NCBI RefSeq assembly: GCF_040548815.1
Contig: NZ_JBEPSM010000001.1
Coordinates: forward strand, 310,001 to 374,000
Origin: Kaistia defluvii
Lineage (GTDB): Bacteria > Pseudomonadota > Alphaproteobacteria > Rhizobiales > Kaistiaceae
Direction: 5' to 3'
DNA: 64,000 nt
Positions 1 through 8,356 of this stretch are shown one piece after another. Made by a program: the position numbers and the translations under genes. Every line of letters starts with the position of its first letter. Positions within the stretch are counted from its first letter, which is position 1. The notes under the pieces are model-generated. The model searched no databases and was not told the origin of the DNA. It saw nothing but the letters and a program-made list of their open reading frames with translations.

Positions 1-1367
1 TCGATGCCGTCGATGGCGTCATGAAGGCGGGCCAGGCGGCGTTTCGCGCCTGGTCGGCGACGCCGGCCGAGGATCGCGCCAACATCCTCGATAAAATGGC
101 GGATCTGCTGGAGCAGAACCGCGACCGGCTGATGAGCCTGCTCGCCCGCGAGGCCGGCAAGACGCTGGCCGACGGGCTCTCGGAGGTGCGCGAGGCGACG
201 GATTTCTGCCGTTACTATGCCGCTGAGGCCCGCCGCCACTTTGCAGCGCCGATCCGGATGCCGGGCCCAACTGGCGAGCGCAACGAGCTCCAGTATCGCG
301 GCCGGGGCGTCTTCGTCGCCATCTCGCCCTGGAACTTTCCCCTCGCCATTTTCCTCGGCCAGGTGACGGCGGCGCTGGCCGCCGGCAACGTGGTCGTGGC
401 GAAGCCGGCCGAGCAGACGCCGATCATCGCCTTCGAGGCGGTGCGACTGCTGCACCAGGCAGGCGTGCCGGTCGCGGCCTGCCAGTTGGCGACCGGCGAC
501 GGCAAGATGGGCGCCGCTCTTGTTAGCCATCCGTTAACCGCGGGCGTCGCTTTCACCGGCTCGACCGAGACCGCGTGGTCAATCAACCGCGCGCTCGCCG
601 CGAGGCAGGGTCCGATCGTCCCGCTGATCGCCGAGACGGGGGGCCTCAACGCCATGATCGTCGATGCGACGGCGCTGCCGGAGCAGGTGACGGACGATGT
701 CGTCGCCTCGGCGTTCCGTTCGGCCGGCCAGCGCTGCTCGGCGCTGCGCATTCTCTATCTGCAGGACGATGTCGCCGATCGGATGCTGGAGATGATCGAG
801 GGCGCGGCGGCGGAACTCACCGTCGGCGACCCGCGCCAGCCTGCGACCGATCTCGGCCCGGTCATCGACGCCGAGGCCAAGGCCAATCTCGACCGCCACA
901 TCGCCTTGATGCGGAAGAGCGAGACCGTGCGCTTCGAGGGCAGGGCGCCGAATGACGGCAGCTATGTCGCGCCGGTGATCATCGAGCTGCGAGAAGCCGC
1001 GACGCTCGACCGCGAGGTGTTCGGGCCGATCCTGCATGTCGTGCGCTGGAAGGCGGGCGATCTGGACAAGGTGATCGAGCAGGTCGCCGCGACCGGCTAC
1101 GGCCTGACGCTTGGCATCCACAGCCGTATCGACGAGACGGTCGACGCCATCGTCGAGAAGCTCGCGGTCGGCAATGTCTATGTGAACCGCAACGTCATCG
1201 GCGCCGTGGTCGGCACCCAGCCCTTCGGCGGCTCCGGCCTTTCCGGCACCGGCCCCAAGGCCGGCGGCCCGAACTACCTGCTGCGCTTTGCCGAGGAGCA
1301 GGTGATTTCGGTCAACACGGCGGCAGCCGGCGGCAACGCCTCGCTGATGGCAATGGGAGACGGCTAG
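1..1367 (+). CDS. putA: Bifunctional proline dehydrogenase/P5C dehydrogenase PutA, C-terminal part (5' end outside window)
   Basis: The reading frame is open from the first complete codon (position 3), so the gene starts upstream and only about 455 residues are visible. These form an aldehyde dehydrogenase domain that oxidises glutamate-gamma-semialdehyde (from P5C) to glutamate with NAD, the second step of proline catabolism. Visible family marks are the SPWNFPLA segment, FTGSTETA, the catalytic glutamate in AETGG, the nucleophilic cysteine in GQRCSALR, and the C-terminal GGSGLSGTGPKAGG block. The FTGSTETAWSINR/IVPLIAETGGLNAMIVD context is that of PutA rather than of a stand-alone P5C dehydrogenase. 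The proline dehydrogenase half is not visible, so a stand-alone enzyme cannot be excluded. Confidence 0.9.
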   Translation, partial: DAVDGVMKAGQAAFRAWSATPAEDRANILDKMADLLEQNRDRLMSLLAREAGKTLADGLSEVREATDFCRYYAAEARRHFAAPIRMPGPTGERNELQYRGRGVFVAISPWNFPLAIFLGQVTAALAAGNVVVAKPAEQTPIIAFEAVRLLHQAGVPVAACQLATGDGKMGAALVSHPLTAGVAFTGSTETAWSINRALAARQGPIVPLIAETGGLNAMIVDATALPEQVTDDVVASAFRSAGQRCSALRILYLQDDVADRMLEMIEGAAAELTVGDPRQPATDLGPVIDAEAKANLDRHIALMRKSETVRFEGRAPNDGSYVAPVIIELREAATLDREVFGPILHVVRWKAGDLDKVIEQVAATGYGLTLGIHSRIDETVDAIVEKLAVGNVYVNRNVIGAVVGTQPFGGSGLSGTGPKAGGPNYLLRFAEEQVISVNTAAAGGNASLMAMGDG

Positions 1368-1624
1368 CCGGCGAGGACTCCCCTATGTCCAGTATGGCCC
1401 GAAACAGATCGGGTCGATCCGCTGTTTCGCGCAACCAGTGGCCGCTCCGGCCGTTGCACCTGCGCCGGCCCAGAGCCGGAGTTCGAAACCCAAAGCCCCT
1501 GCACCGAAGCCGCGGGAGGTGCCCGCGCAATAGGATGGGGCTATGCTCCGCGTTGTGCACCGCACGGCTTCTGCTATAAGCACGCGCGGCCGCCGGTAGG
1601 TGCGGTGAATGAGATGACCAGTTC

Positions 1625-3592
1625 ATGGCTCTGAATGCGCAGGGGTCCGATACCGGAACCCCATCTTCGGTTTCGGCCAGCGATGTGCCGACCGGAGCGG
1701 CTACCGACGACCATGGCGCCGGCAGCCCAGTCGCTCATGCTGGGTTCTTCACGCTGGCGCTGGGCTCGGTCGGCGTCGTCTATGGCGACATCGGCACCAG
1801 CGTCATCTATGCCTTGCGCGAGGCCCTGCATGCGGCCAATCGTGCCCATGGCGAACTCGTTCGGGAAGACGTGATCAGCGTCATTTCGCTGATCATCTGG
1901 ACGTTGACGATTATCGTCACGCTCAAATATGTCGTCATTTTGCTGCGCGCCGACAATAATGGCGAGGGCGGTACGCTGTCGCTGATGGCGCTCGCCACCC
2001 GCACCGTCGGCAAATCCGCGCCTATCGTCTTCGTGCTCGGCGTGGCCGGCGCGGCGCTGTTCTATGGCGACGCGGTGATTACGCCGGCGATCTCGGTGCT
2101 TTCCGCCGTGGAGGGCCTGACGCTGGTGACGCCGGCCTTTGACGGCTATGTCATCCCGATCACCATCGCCATTATCGCCGCCCTGTTCATGGTGCAGCGC
2201 TATGGCACGGCCAAGGTCGCCGCCTGGTTCGGGCCGATCACCGCCGTCTGGTTCATCGTCATGACGATCGGCGGCTTCCTGCATATCGCCGACGATCCCG
2301 GCATCTTCGCAGCCCTCAACCCGTATCACGCCGTCCGCTATGTCACGACGCATGGCCATACCAGCCTGCTGGTCATCGGCGCGGCCTTCCTGTCGGTGAC
2401 CGGCGCCGAGGCACTTTACGCGGATCTCGGCCATTTCGGCCGCAAGCCGATCCAGGCCGCCTGGCTCGCCTTCGTCTTCCCGGCGCTGGCCGCCAACTAT
2501 CTGGGGCAGGGCGCGCTGGTGCTCGCCAATCCGGCCGCCATCAGCAATCCGTTCTACCTGCTGTTCCCGGAATGGGCACTGCTGCCGGTCGTGCTGCTCG
2601 CGACCATGGCGACCGTCATCGCCTCGCAAGCCGTCATCACCGGCGCCTTCTCGATGACCCGCCAGGCGATCCAGCTCAAGCTGCTGCCGCGGATGGAAAT
2701 CGAGCACACGTCCGAGACGCATGTCGGCCAGATCTACATGCCGCAGGTCAACACGCTGTTGATGGTGGCGGTGCTGATCCTGGTCATCACCTTCGGCTCG
2801 TCCAGCAAGCTCGCCACGGCGTATGGCATCTCGGTCACGGCCGAAATGGTCATCACCGCCTGCCTCGCCTTCATCGTCATCTGGCGCTTCTGGCGCTGGC
2901 CGCTCTGGGTGTCGGCGCTGCTGATCGCGCCGTTCCTGATCATCGATCTCGTCTTCTTCGGCGCCAATCTGCTGAAGATCACCGAGGGCGGCTGGCTGCC
3001 GCTGGCCTTCGCCTTCATGATCATGTTCATCATGCGCACCTGGGTGCGCGGCACCAAGATCCTGTTCGACAAGAGCCGTCGCGCGGACGTTCCGCTCGCC
3101 GATCTCGTCAAGAACCTGGAAAAGAGCAGCGTGGTCCGGGTTCCCGGCACCGCCGTGTTCCTGACCAGCGATCCCGAAACGGCGCCGTCCTCGCTGCTGC
3201 ATAGCCTCAAGCACTATCGCGTGCTGCACCAGAAGAACGTGCTGCTCACGGTCGTCACCAGCAACACGCCGCGCATCGATGATGCCGACCGCGTGCGGGT
3301 CGAGCCGATCAACGAGAGCTTCACGCGGGTGTTCATGAGTTTCGGCTACATGGAGACGCCGAACGTGCCGAAGGCGCTCAGCCTCTGCCGCAAGCAGGGC
3401 TGGAAATACGACATCATGTCGACGTCGTTCTTCCTGTCGCGCCGCTCGATCAAGCCGGCGAGCCATCATCTGTTCGCGCGTATCCAGGACAAGCTGTTCA
3501 TCAAGCTGGCGATCAACGCGAGCGACGCGACGGAATATTTCCACATCCCGACCGGCCGCGTCGTGGAGATCGGTACGCAAATGACGATCTGA
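1625..3592 (+). CDS. kup: Low-affinity potassium transporter Kup
   Basis: A 655-residue protein of the KUP/HAK/KT potassium:proton symporter family. After a hydrophilic N-terminus of about 40 residues comes the family signature [17 protein letters not shown] (first membrane helix), then about 12 membrane segments up to residue 480, with GEGG in the early loop and [17 protein letters not shown] typical of KUP. A cytoplasmic C-terminal domain of about 170 residues follows and ends in EIGTQMTI. Length matches the family. A strong intrinsic terminator follows 40 bases downstream, so it is probably monocistronic. A degraded second copy of the gene end and terminator lies about 600 bases downstream (see the pseudogene entry). 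Confidence 0.97.
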   Translation: MALNAQGSDTGTPSSVSASDVPTGAATDDHGAGSPVAHAGFFTLALGSVGVVYGDIGTSVIYALREALHAANRAHGELVREDVISVISLIIWTLTIIVTLKYVVILLRADNNGEGGTLSLMALATRTVGKSAPIVFVLGVAGAALFYGDAVITPAISVLSAVEGLTLVTPAFDGYVIPITIAIIAALFMVQRYGTAKVAAWFGPITAVWFIVMTIGGFLHIADDPGIFAALNPYHAVRYVTTHGHTSLLVIGAAFLSVTGAEALYADLGHFGRKPIQAAWLAFVFPALAANYLGQGALVLANPAAISNPFYLLFPEWALLPVVLLATMATVIASQAVITGAFSMTRQAIQLKLLPRMEIEHTSETHVGQIYMPQVNTLLMVAVLILVITFGSSSKLATAYGISVTAEMVITACLAFIVIWRFWRWPLWVSALLIAPFLIIDLVFFGANLLKITEGGWLPLAFAFMIMFIMRTWVRGTKILFDKSRRADVPLADLVKNLEKSSVVRVPGTAVFLTSDPETAPSSLLHSLKHYRVLHQKNVLLTVVTSNTPRIDDADRVRVEPINESFTRVFMSFGYMETPNVPKALSLCRKQGWKYDIMSTSFFLSRRSIKPASHHLFARIQDKLFIKLAINASDATEYFHIPTGRVVEIGTQMTI

Positions 3593-3633
3593 TTGGGCGG
3601 GGCGTCGGGTTGGCGCTCCACGTAGAGAGACAG

Positions 3634-3669
3634 AAAAGGCCGCCACGAGCTATCTCGGGCGGCCTTTTT
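3634..3669 (+). terminator. Intrinsic terminator of kup
   Basis: A stem of GGCCGCC with GGCGGCC, extended inwards by CGAG/CTCG around a four-base loop, flanked by AAAA on the left and TTTTT on the right. It lies 41 bases after the kup stop. A near copy sits at 4245-4279. Confidence 0.9.
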
Positions 3670-3739
3670 GTCGGGATCCTAGGACCGTGCATAGGGCACC
3701 TCTTCAGAGATCCTGCGATATCTCGTTTTCAAGTGGAGA

Positions 3740-4147
3740 ATGGATGTGACAATCCGAGCCGCCGACCCTGCGGCGACCGATGACGCCGACTGGCTGCGTG
3801 CAATCGAGCGCGCCAGGCTGCGCGCCCTCGTCAGCGCGGATATGGGCCAGGCACGACCGCTCCATGCTCCGGACTTCCAGTTGATAACGCCAATCGGAGC
3901 CACGCTTTCCAGGGACGAGTATCTGGGGGCGATTGCCTCCGGACAAATCCGATACCTGACATGGGAGCCCGCCGACATCGTCGTGCGCCTCTACGACGGG
4001 GCGGCGGTCCTGCGGTATCGCGCCCAGCTTGAGGTCGTCTTCGGTGGGCACAAAGTTCCCCTCAGCGATTATTGGCACACCGACGTCTATGAGCGCCGCG
4101 ACGGGCAATGGATGGTCGTCTGGTCGCAGGCCACCAGCATAAGGTAA
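3740..4147 (+). CDS. NTF2-like/DUF4440 family protein
   Basis: A 135-residue soluble protein with the cone-shaped NTF2-like (SnoaL/DUF4440) pattern: an N-terminal helix (WLRAIERARLRALVSADM), then DFQLITPIGATLSRDEYL, then strands ending in YWHTDVYERRDGQWMVVWSQAT. Members of this group are small-molecule binding proteins or enzymes of varied function, and no specific reaction can be assigned. The ATG at 3740 is preceded closely by GTGGAG. The gene sits exactly between the kup terminator and a decayed second kup tail with its own terminator, which suggests that it replaced a former kup paralogue. Its transcription would be stopped by the second terminator. Confidence 0.8.
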   Translation: MDVTIRAADPAATDDADWLRAIERARLRALVSADMGQARPLHAPDFQLITPIGATLSRDEYLGAIASGQIRYLTWEPADIVVRLYDGAAVLRYRAQLEVVFGGHKVPLSDYWHTDVYERRDGQWMVVWSQATSIR

Positions 4148-4159
4148 GGCCGGCCGTGA

Positions 4160-4205
4160 CGGGCAGGGCCGCATCGTCTAAATCGGCACGCCGATGACGA
4201 TCTGA
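4160..4205 (+). pseudogene. Relic of a second kup gene (last codons only)
   Basis: In one frame, bases 4167-4205 read QGRIV, a stop, then IGTPMTI and TGA, which matches the kup C-terminus [13 protein letters not shown] with the glutamate codon changed to TAA. The bases after the stop also match those after kup (GGGTTGGCGCTC stretch), leading into a near-identical terminator. This is seen directly in the sequence. The inference is that a tandem kup paralogue once lay here and all but its 3' end was lost. The upstream boundary is approximate, because similarity fades before 4165 with a small frameshift. Confidence 0.65.
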
Positions 4206-4244
4206 GCGGGGGGGGGCGGGTTGGCGCTCAACGTCCCGAAATAG

Positions 4245-4279
4245 AAAAGGCCGCTACGAGCTAGCTCGGGCGGCCTTTT
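4245..4279 (+). terminator. Intrinsic terminator, duplicate of the kup terminator
   Basis: Stem GGCCGC/GCGGCC (with a further C-G region) continued by CGAG/CTCG around a CTAG loop, with flanking AAAA and TTTT. It differs from the terminator at 3634-3669 by only a few bases. It now serves the NTF2-like gene. Confidence 0.85.
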
Positions 4280-4402
4280 CTATTGGACGGCTGGCAGCGC
4301 CGCGCCCCGCCTTGCGAATGTGTGACATCGGGTGGAAAGCGGAACGGCGGGTTTCGGGAGCGAGAGGTTGAAAGGCGCCGTACAGTTAGCGAATCTGTTC
4401 GT

Positions 4403-4427
4403 GAAACAGAATTGGCAATTCTGTTTC
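4403..4427. repeat. Perfect inverted repeat, 11-bp arms, 3-bp spacer
   Basis: GAAACAGAATT at 4403-4413 and its exact reverse complement at 4417-4427 are separated by GGC. It lies about 30 bases beyond the stop of the minus-strand GNAT-like gene. Part of one arm, ATTCTGTTTCA (4418-4428), recurs in direct orientation at 5362-5372 on the other side of that gene. It is AT-rich and lacks a clear U-run, so it is not a typical terminator; it may be a mobile-element end or a protein-binding site. The remaining bases between 4280 and 4456 hold no gene I can support. Confidence 0.6.
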
Positions 4428-4456
4428 AAACCCCATCCAGACGCCTGTCGCATCAG

Positions 4457-5251
4457 CTATCGGGTGAAGCGAGCGCCTCTGTTCTCTGCGACAACACCAC
4501 ATATCAGTGTCGATTCTAGCCGGAGCCCGGACGCCGCGACCATCTTTCGCGAGGAGGCGTTAGTAGCCGAAACGAGCTCGTATATGTGGGTTGCGTCGAG
4601 GTCGCGAAAGGCACTCACAACCATCCGTGCATTAATGTAATTACCGAGGCCTCTTCCCCTCTGCGTTTCCAATACGGCGACGAGTCCTCCCCAAGCATAT
4701 CGGTGATAGGGGCTGTGGGCATTGTGAGGGAGGTAACAATGAGCGGCCGCCACTATCTTCCCGCGCCCGTCGCCGATGACTACGGTCGTCGCCGGGCCAA
4801 GGGCTCCGGTGAGTAGTGAGCCAGAGAACGGAACGACCCCCGCCGCGTTCATCAACCCCTGAATCTGTTTGATATATTTGCTTTCGGGATCGGTTGGTCG
4901 GTCAAGTTCGACCAACCCGTCTGGTAGCCCACGAGCTAGGATTGCTTCCGCAGCGGTGAGCGCAGCGGCGCGCGAGGCAAGGAAGACATCCCACGTATCG
5001 AAGCGATAATCCTGTCCTAGCAGCCGAGCGCCGATCTGGTCAGCCTGGTTGGTGGAGAGAAGGCGGAATCCACAGATGCCGTCACGATCCAGAAACTCGG
5101 CAACCCGATCCCATCCCAATTTGTTGGGGTCATCACAACCCATCATGCGGCCCGTTTGACACGCGCCGGGTGTCTTGTCGATCCAGTCAGCCTTCGCCTC
5201 GGCCTGCCTTTGCAAGCGCTGTTGCTCCTCCGAACCGAAGTAACCTGACAT
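4457..5251 (-). CDS. GNAT-like acetyltransferase with a long N-terminal region
   Basis: A 264-residue soluble protein. The C-terminal half has GNAT features: hydrophobic strands (AAHCYLPH, GGLVAVLE), the acetyl-CoA loop-like QRGRGLGNYINARMV, then NASSRKMVAASGLRLESTL, which resembles the last GNAT helix and strand. The N-terminal 120 residues are not a domain I recognise. The start at 5251 is chosen because GAGAGA lies about 8 bases upstream; an in-frame codon at 5341 adds 30 unlikely residues. The gene is visibly richer in A/T, with codon use unlike its neighbours, and is flanked by copies of ATTCTGTTTCA, so horizontal acquisition is plausible. Substrate unknown. Confidence 0.65.
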   Translation of the reverse strand: MSGYFGSEEQQRLQRQAEAKADWIDKTPGACQTGRMMGCDDPNKLGWDRVAEFLDRDGICGFRLLSTNQADQIGARLLGQDYRFDTWDVFLASRAAALTAAEAILARGLPDGLVELDRPTDPESKYIKQIQGLMNAAGVVPFSGSLLTGALGPATTVVIGDGRGKIVAAAHCYLPHNAHSPYHRYAWGGLVAVLETQRGRGLGNYINARMVVSAFRDLDATHIYELVSATNASSRKMVAASGLRLESTLICGVVAENRGARFTR

Positions 5252-5361
5252 CACGTGCTCTCTCAATAAGAAGACCTTACCGAGCCAGAAACATCCCCAA
5301 CGACTGGTGCGTGGTCCGCTTCCACGCTCGTCGCCGGTCAAATCGTAAATTGGATACTACG

Positions 5362-5372
5362 ATTCTGTTTCA
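5362..5372. repeat. Second copy of ATTCTGTTTCA
   Basis: Exact 11-base match, in direct orientation, to 4418-4428. The two copies bracket the GNAT-like gene about 944 bases apart. This could be chance or the trace of an insertion. Confidence 0.4.
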
Positions 5373-5502
5373 GATCGGAGGTCCGCTTTGGAGCGATGAC
5401 GGAAACGAGGCGAACGACCGCGATCGGGATCGCGAGTGCACTTATGACTTTGGCGGGATTGCCTGTGCCACTGCATGACGCGGCACAGGCGGGAACGGAG
5501 GC

Positions 5503-6699
5503 TCAGTCGGCGGGGGCTTCCGCTGCCTTCTTCTGGCCCGGGCGGACCAGGAAGATCAGCAGCGCTATGAAGCCGGCAGCGACCGCGACCGGCAAGGCCT
5601 CGGCGCCGAACAGGTCCATCAGGAAGCCGATCGGCGTCGAGCCGATGACGGAGCCGGCCGAATAGGCCATGGCGAAGCCGGTCGAGACCACCGCCAGGCG
5701 CTGGCCGCGAAAATCCTGGCCGATCAGAACGATGCCGAGCGTGTAGAGGCCCGAGACCGTGCCGCCGGCGATGAACACCACCGGTTCGAGCAGGAAGGTC
5801 TTGTCCATGACAAAGGGGAAGGCGAGCGTGCTGACGACGGCGAGCCCGGCCGTGCCGATCAGCGTCAGCCTCCGGCCATGCCGATCGGCGAACCAGCCGA
5901 GCGCGACGATCAGCACCGCTTCGCCAAGGCTGAACACCGCGACCAGGCGCGAGGCGCCGGCGTCGTTCAGTCCGTGGGCGAGGCCGTAGAGCGGCAGCAG
6001 GCTCTGCATCGCGGTCTCGCCGATACCGGTCAGGAAGGCGGCGGCGATCAGGCTGCCGGCGAGCGTCAGGGACATGCGCAGCGTATGGACGTCGCCGCTC
6101 TCTTCCTCGTCTTCGACCTCGCCGACCGCCGAGCGGATCGACAGCGCCACCGCGACGCCGATCGCCAGCGGCACCATGGCGGCGATGAGGGGGAGGCTGC
6201 CGGTCGAGCCGGTGCCGGAAAGCAGCAACGGGCCCATGAACTGGCAGGCGGCATAGAGCGTGCCCGACGCGCCGACGATGCGGCCGCGATTGCGGTCGTC
6301 GACGACTCCGTTCAGCCAGATCTCCGTGGTGGTCCAGAGCGCCGAGAAGCAGGTGCCCATGACGAAGCGGGCGATGAACCAGACGGCGATGTTGTCAAAG
6401 GCGAAGATGGCGGCAAAGGAGGCCAGCGACAGCGCGAACTGGGCCGCGACCAGCAGGCGCAGGCCCATGCGGTCGATCAGCCAGGGCACGAAGGGCCCGA
6501 AGATCAGGATGCCGGCGCCGGCGATCGACGCGTTGAGGCCGATCAGCCAAGTCGCGATGCCCTTCTTTTCCAATGCGAGCGAGAAGAACGGATAGGAATA
6601 GCCGAACAGCAGCGCCTCGATGCCGATCAGCAGCAGGACGCCCGCGACGCGCCAATAGCGGGTGCGCGCGGCGGATTTCGTCTTGTCTGGGGAGGGCAT
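5503..6699 (-). CDS. MFS transporter (probable exporter)
   Basis: A 398-residue major facilitator with about 12 membrane helices. It shows the family loop motif in the DRMGLRLL segment after helix 2 and a second copy, WFADRHGRRLTLIG, in the C-terminal half. It begins RYWRVAGVLLLIGIEALLFGYSYPFFSLALEKKG after a short basic N-terminus. The ATG at 6699 overlaps the stop of the SET-domain gene by one base (TGATG), so translation is probably coupled and the two proteins are likely functionally linked. It is the last gene of a three-gene minus-strand operon. Substrate unknown; export of a product made or modified by the upstream genes is an inference. Confidence 0.85.
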   Translation of the reverse strand: MPSPDKTKSAARTRYWRVAGVLLLIGIEALLFGYSYPFFSLALEKKGIATWLIGLNASIAGAGILIFGPFVPWLIDRMGLRLLVAAQFALSLASFAAIFAFDNIAVWFIARFVMGTCFSALWTTTEIWLNGVVDDRNRGRIVGASGTLYAACQFMGPLLLSGTGSTGSLPLIAAMVPLAIGVAVALSIRSAVGEVEDEEESGDVHTLRMSLTLAGSLIAAAFLTGIGETAMQSLLPLYGLAHGLNDAGASRLVAVFSLGEAVLIVALGWFADRHGRRLTLIGTAGLAVVSTLAFPFVMDKTFLLEPVVFIAGGTVSGLYTLGIVLIGQDFRGQRLAVVSTGFAMAYSAGSVIGSTPIGFLMDLFGAEALPVAVAAGFIALLIFLVRPGQKKAAEAPAD

Positions 6700-7112
6700 C
6701 AGATCTCGCAGTTGGGCTCGGGACACCAGCATTTGATGCCCTGGGGCACCAGATCGAAGGTCCGGTAATCGGCGGTCAGCTCCTCGCCCGCCGCGATCTC
6801 GCGATCGGCGAAGACGTAGAGCTGTTCTTCGACGCGCGTATTCGGACGGCAGGAGTGGTTGAGGAAATCGATACCGGCCGGCTCTTCCATCGGCAGCAGG
6901 CACAGCAGCTTGCGGCCGATCAGCTTGAGATGGACCGATTGCCGCCACCAGTAGTCGTCGAGCTCGCTCTGCTTGTCGAGGTCGATCAGCATGGCCTTGC
7001 CGTCGAAGAAGCCGAGCAGGGTGTCCTTCGGCACGGTGGCCTTGGCATGGATGGTCTGGTGATCGTCGCTGATCGAGCGGACCTCGATGAAGTCCTCGTT
7101 GGTGTAGCTCAT
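6699..7112 (-). CDS. Small SET-domain protein
   Basis: A 137-residue protein that is essentially a bare SET domain. It carries the SAM/active-site motif FLNHSCRPNT, the ELTADYRTFD segment (the GEELxxDY motif of the family), and a C-terminal cysteine cluster CWCPEPNC like the post-SET zinc-binding tail. SET proteins are S-adenosylmethionine-dependent lysine methyltransferases; bacterial targets are mostly unknown. The start at 7112 has AGGAAG upstream. It lies 4 bases after the 311-aa gene and overlaps the MFS start. The intact NHSCRPN motif argues for an active enzyme. Whether it methylates a protein or a small molecule cannot be said. Confidence 0.85.
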   Translation of the reverse strand: MSYTNEDFIEVRSISDDHQTIHAKATVPKDTLLGFFDGKAMLIDLDKQSELDDYWWRQSVHLKLIGRKLLCLLPMEEPAGIDFLNHSCRPNTRVEEQLYVFADREIAAGEELTADYRTFDLVPQGIKCWCPEPNCEI

Positions 7113-7116
7113 CGGA

Positions 7117-8052
7117 TCACTTCCTGAAATCGAAGGCGGGGGTGCCGCCAGACTGTCCATCCCGGGCGGCCATCAGGGCTTGCCCGTCAAATAAGGCGGC
7201 GATCCAGCGCTCGCAGAGGCGATTGGCATAGAGGGCCGGCATTTCGTGATCGTGCGGCTCCTTCACCATCTCGGCAAACACCGGGTCGTTGTGCGGCGCG
7301 GTCCAGGTCCGCTTGTCGGCCGAGAGATGCACCGCCCGCGCCGGGATTTCCGAGACCTTGTTGTAGCTCGTGATCGTGTTGGCCGACATATTCTGCCAGA
7401 CGACGGCGCATTTGTGCAGCAACCGCTCCAGTTCGTGCCGGTCGCGGATCTCGTGCGGCGGAACGCGAAAATGGCGCAGGCTGAGGTCGCGCACCAGCAT
7501 GCCGAAGGCGAACGCGTCGGAGGTCGTGTTGATGGCGAGGAAAGGCGTGCTGAGCGCCGGATCATAGAGGGGATCGGCTACCGAGCGTGCATGGGGGCAG
7601 AAGGCGACCGGGAAGAACTCGTAGACGGTCGGAATGTTCGTGACCGGGCAGACGACCTCGAACGGGATCGCCACCGTCTGGCTGTTGATCAGCGCGCCGG
7701 CGCTCTCCGCGAGGCCAGCATCGACCAGGATCTGGCCCAGCGTGCGAAGTTCATCGACCGAATTGTCGAAGGGCTCGCAGGAGGGGACGATCGCGAGGAA
7801 TCCCGTCTTGCGGTAGTCCTCGACATCCAGCCGAAAGGTCTTCAGCGCTTCCAGGAACTGATAGCCGTTGCGAACATGCGCGACCGTGTATCGGCCCAGC
7901 TGAAACTCGCGCTTCCCCGCGGAACAACGCAGATCCGTCTGGAGCCAATCTTCGAATTCACTGTCCGAAGGGACCTTGGCGACAGTGTGAAAAGGGCAGC
8001 CGACGGCCGAAGACGCCATCCCAGCCGAATCGTCATCCGGTGGGAAGTTCAT
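7117..8052 (-). CDS. Unrecognised 311-aa protein, first gene of a SET/MFS operon
   Basis: I do not recognise the family. It is soluble, with no signal peptide or membrane helix. Scattered cysteines and histidines are prominent: GCPFHTV near the N-terminus, IVPSCEPF, VVCPVTNIP, VAFCPHARS, LLHKCAVVW and NRLCERW, so metal or cofactor binding is possible. The middle has FDNSVDELRTLGQILVDAGL and later AINTTSDAFAFGMLVRDLSLRHFRVPPHEI. The start at 8052 is chosen because GGGGG lies 6 bases upstream; an upstream in-frame codon at 8145 has no such site. It is followed after 4 bases by the SET gene and then by the MFS gene, so it is most likely an enzyme or substrate in that pathway. Confidence 0.75.
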   Translation of the reverse strand: MNFPPDDDSAGMASSAVGCPFHTVAKVPSDSEFEDWLQTDLRCSAGKREFQLGRYTVAHVRNGYQFLEALKTFRLDVEDYRKTGFLAIVPSCEPFDNSVDELRTLGQILVDAGLAESAGALINSQTVAIPFEVVCPVTNIPTVYEFFPVAFCPHARSVADPLYDPALSTPFLAINTTSDAFAFGMLVRDLSLRHFRVPPHEIRDRHELERLLHKCAVVWQNMSANTITSYNKVSEIPARAVHLSADKRTWTAPHNDPVFAEMVKEPHDHEMPALYANRLCERWIAALFDGQALMAARDGQSGGTPAFDFRK

Positions 8053-8356
8053 ATTGCCCCCGCAACATAGCCCAGACTTGATACATACAGCTTTGGGCGG
8101 AAAATGGCGACAAGTTCGACGGTTTGTCAACCATATTATATTCAAATCTACTGAACACTTTCACACGGTTGCCCCATGCTGGAAAGTACGGATTTGCAGT
8201 CGGAATTCCGTTCGAAACAGGACCTCGGGCCGCGTCCGGCATGCCGTCAACAACTCGCCCGGTTTCGGCGTTTGTCTAAAATGCGCTGTATCGAGTTAAA
8301 TCGGCATAAAAGGCTGGTGCGTAAGTTTGCGTGTCGCCAATTGAGATGGACACGTC
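8053..8356. promoter_or_regulatory. Divergent promoter region, no gene seen
   Basis: 304 bases between the divergent 311-aa gene (minus) and the first CHASE4 protein (plus). The part from 8100 to 8175 is AT-rich (TATTATATTC), as expected for a promoter. I see no RNA gene, long repeat or convincing short open frame. Confidence 0.45.

Noticed and set aside
1574..3646. A very long open frame (690 codons) antisense to kup
   Set aside because: The protein is rich in Arg, Asp and His in patterns typical of reverse-complement frames of GC-rich genes; kup on the plus strand is certain. Many similar antisense frames in the window (e.g. over the phosphatase, the GGDEF proteins and the fusion gene) are rejected for the same reason.
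4332..4640. Plus-strand frame of 102 codons across the repeat
   Set aside because: It overlaps the GNAT-like gene antisense and crosses the inverted repeat; composition and lack of a ribosome site argue against coding.
5396..5665. Plus-strand frame with a signal-peptide-like start (MTETRRTTAIGIASALMTLAGLP)
   Set aside because: It overlaps the 3' end of the MFS gene on the other strand and loses protein-like character after about 35 residues. It could be the torn start of a lost gene, but there is no good ribosome site and no recognisable domain.
7117..8052. Resemblance of the 311-aa protein to the YqcI/YcgG oxygenase family
   Set aside because: A faint similarity of layout around the FFPVAFCPHARS segment, but the conserved arginine-serine motif of that family is missing. 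Not strong enough to name; a profile search would decide.
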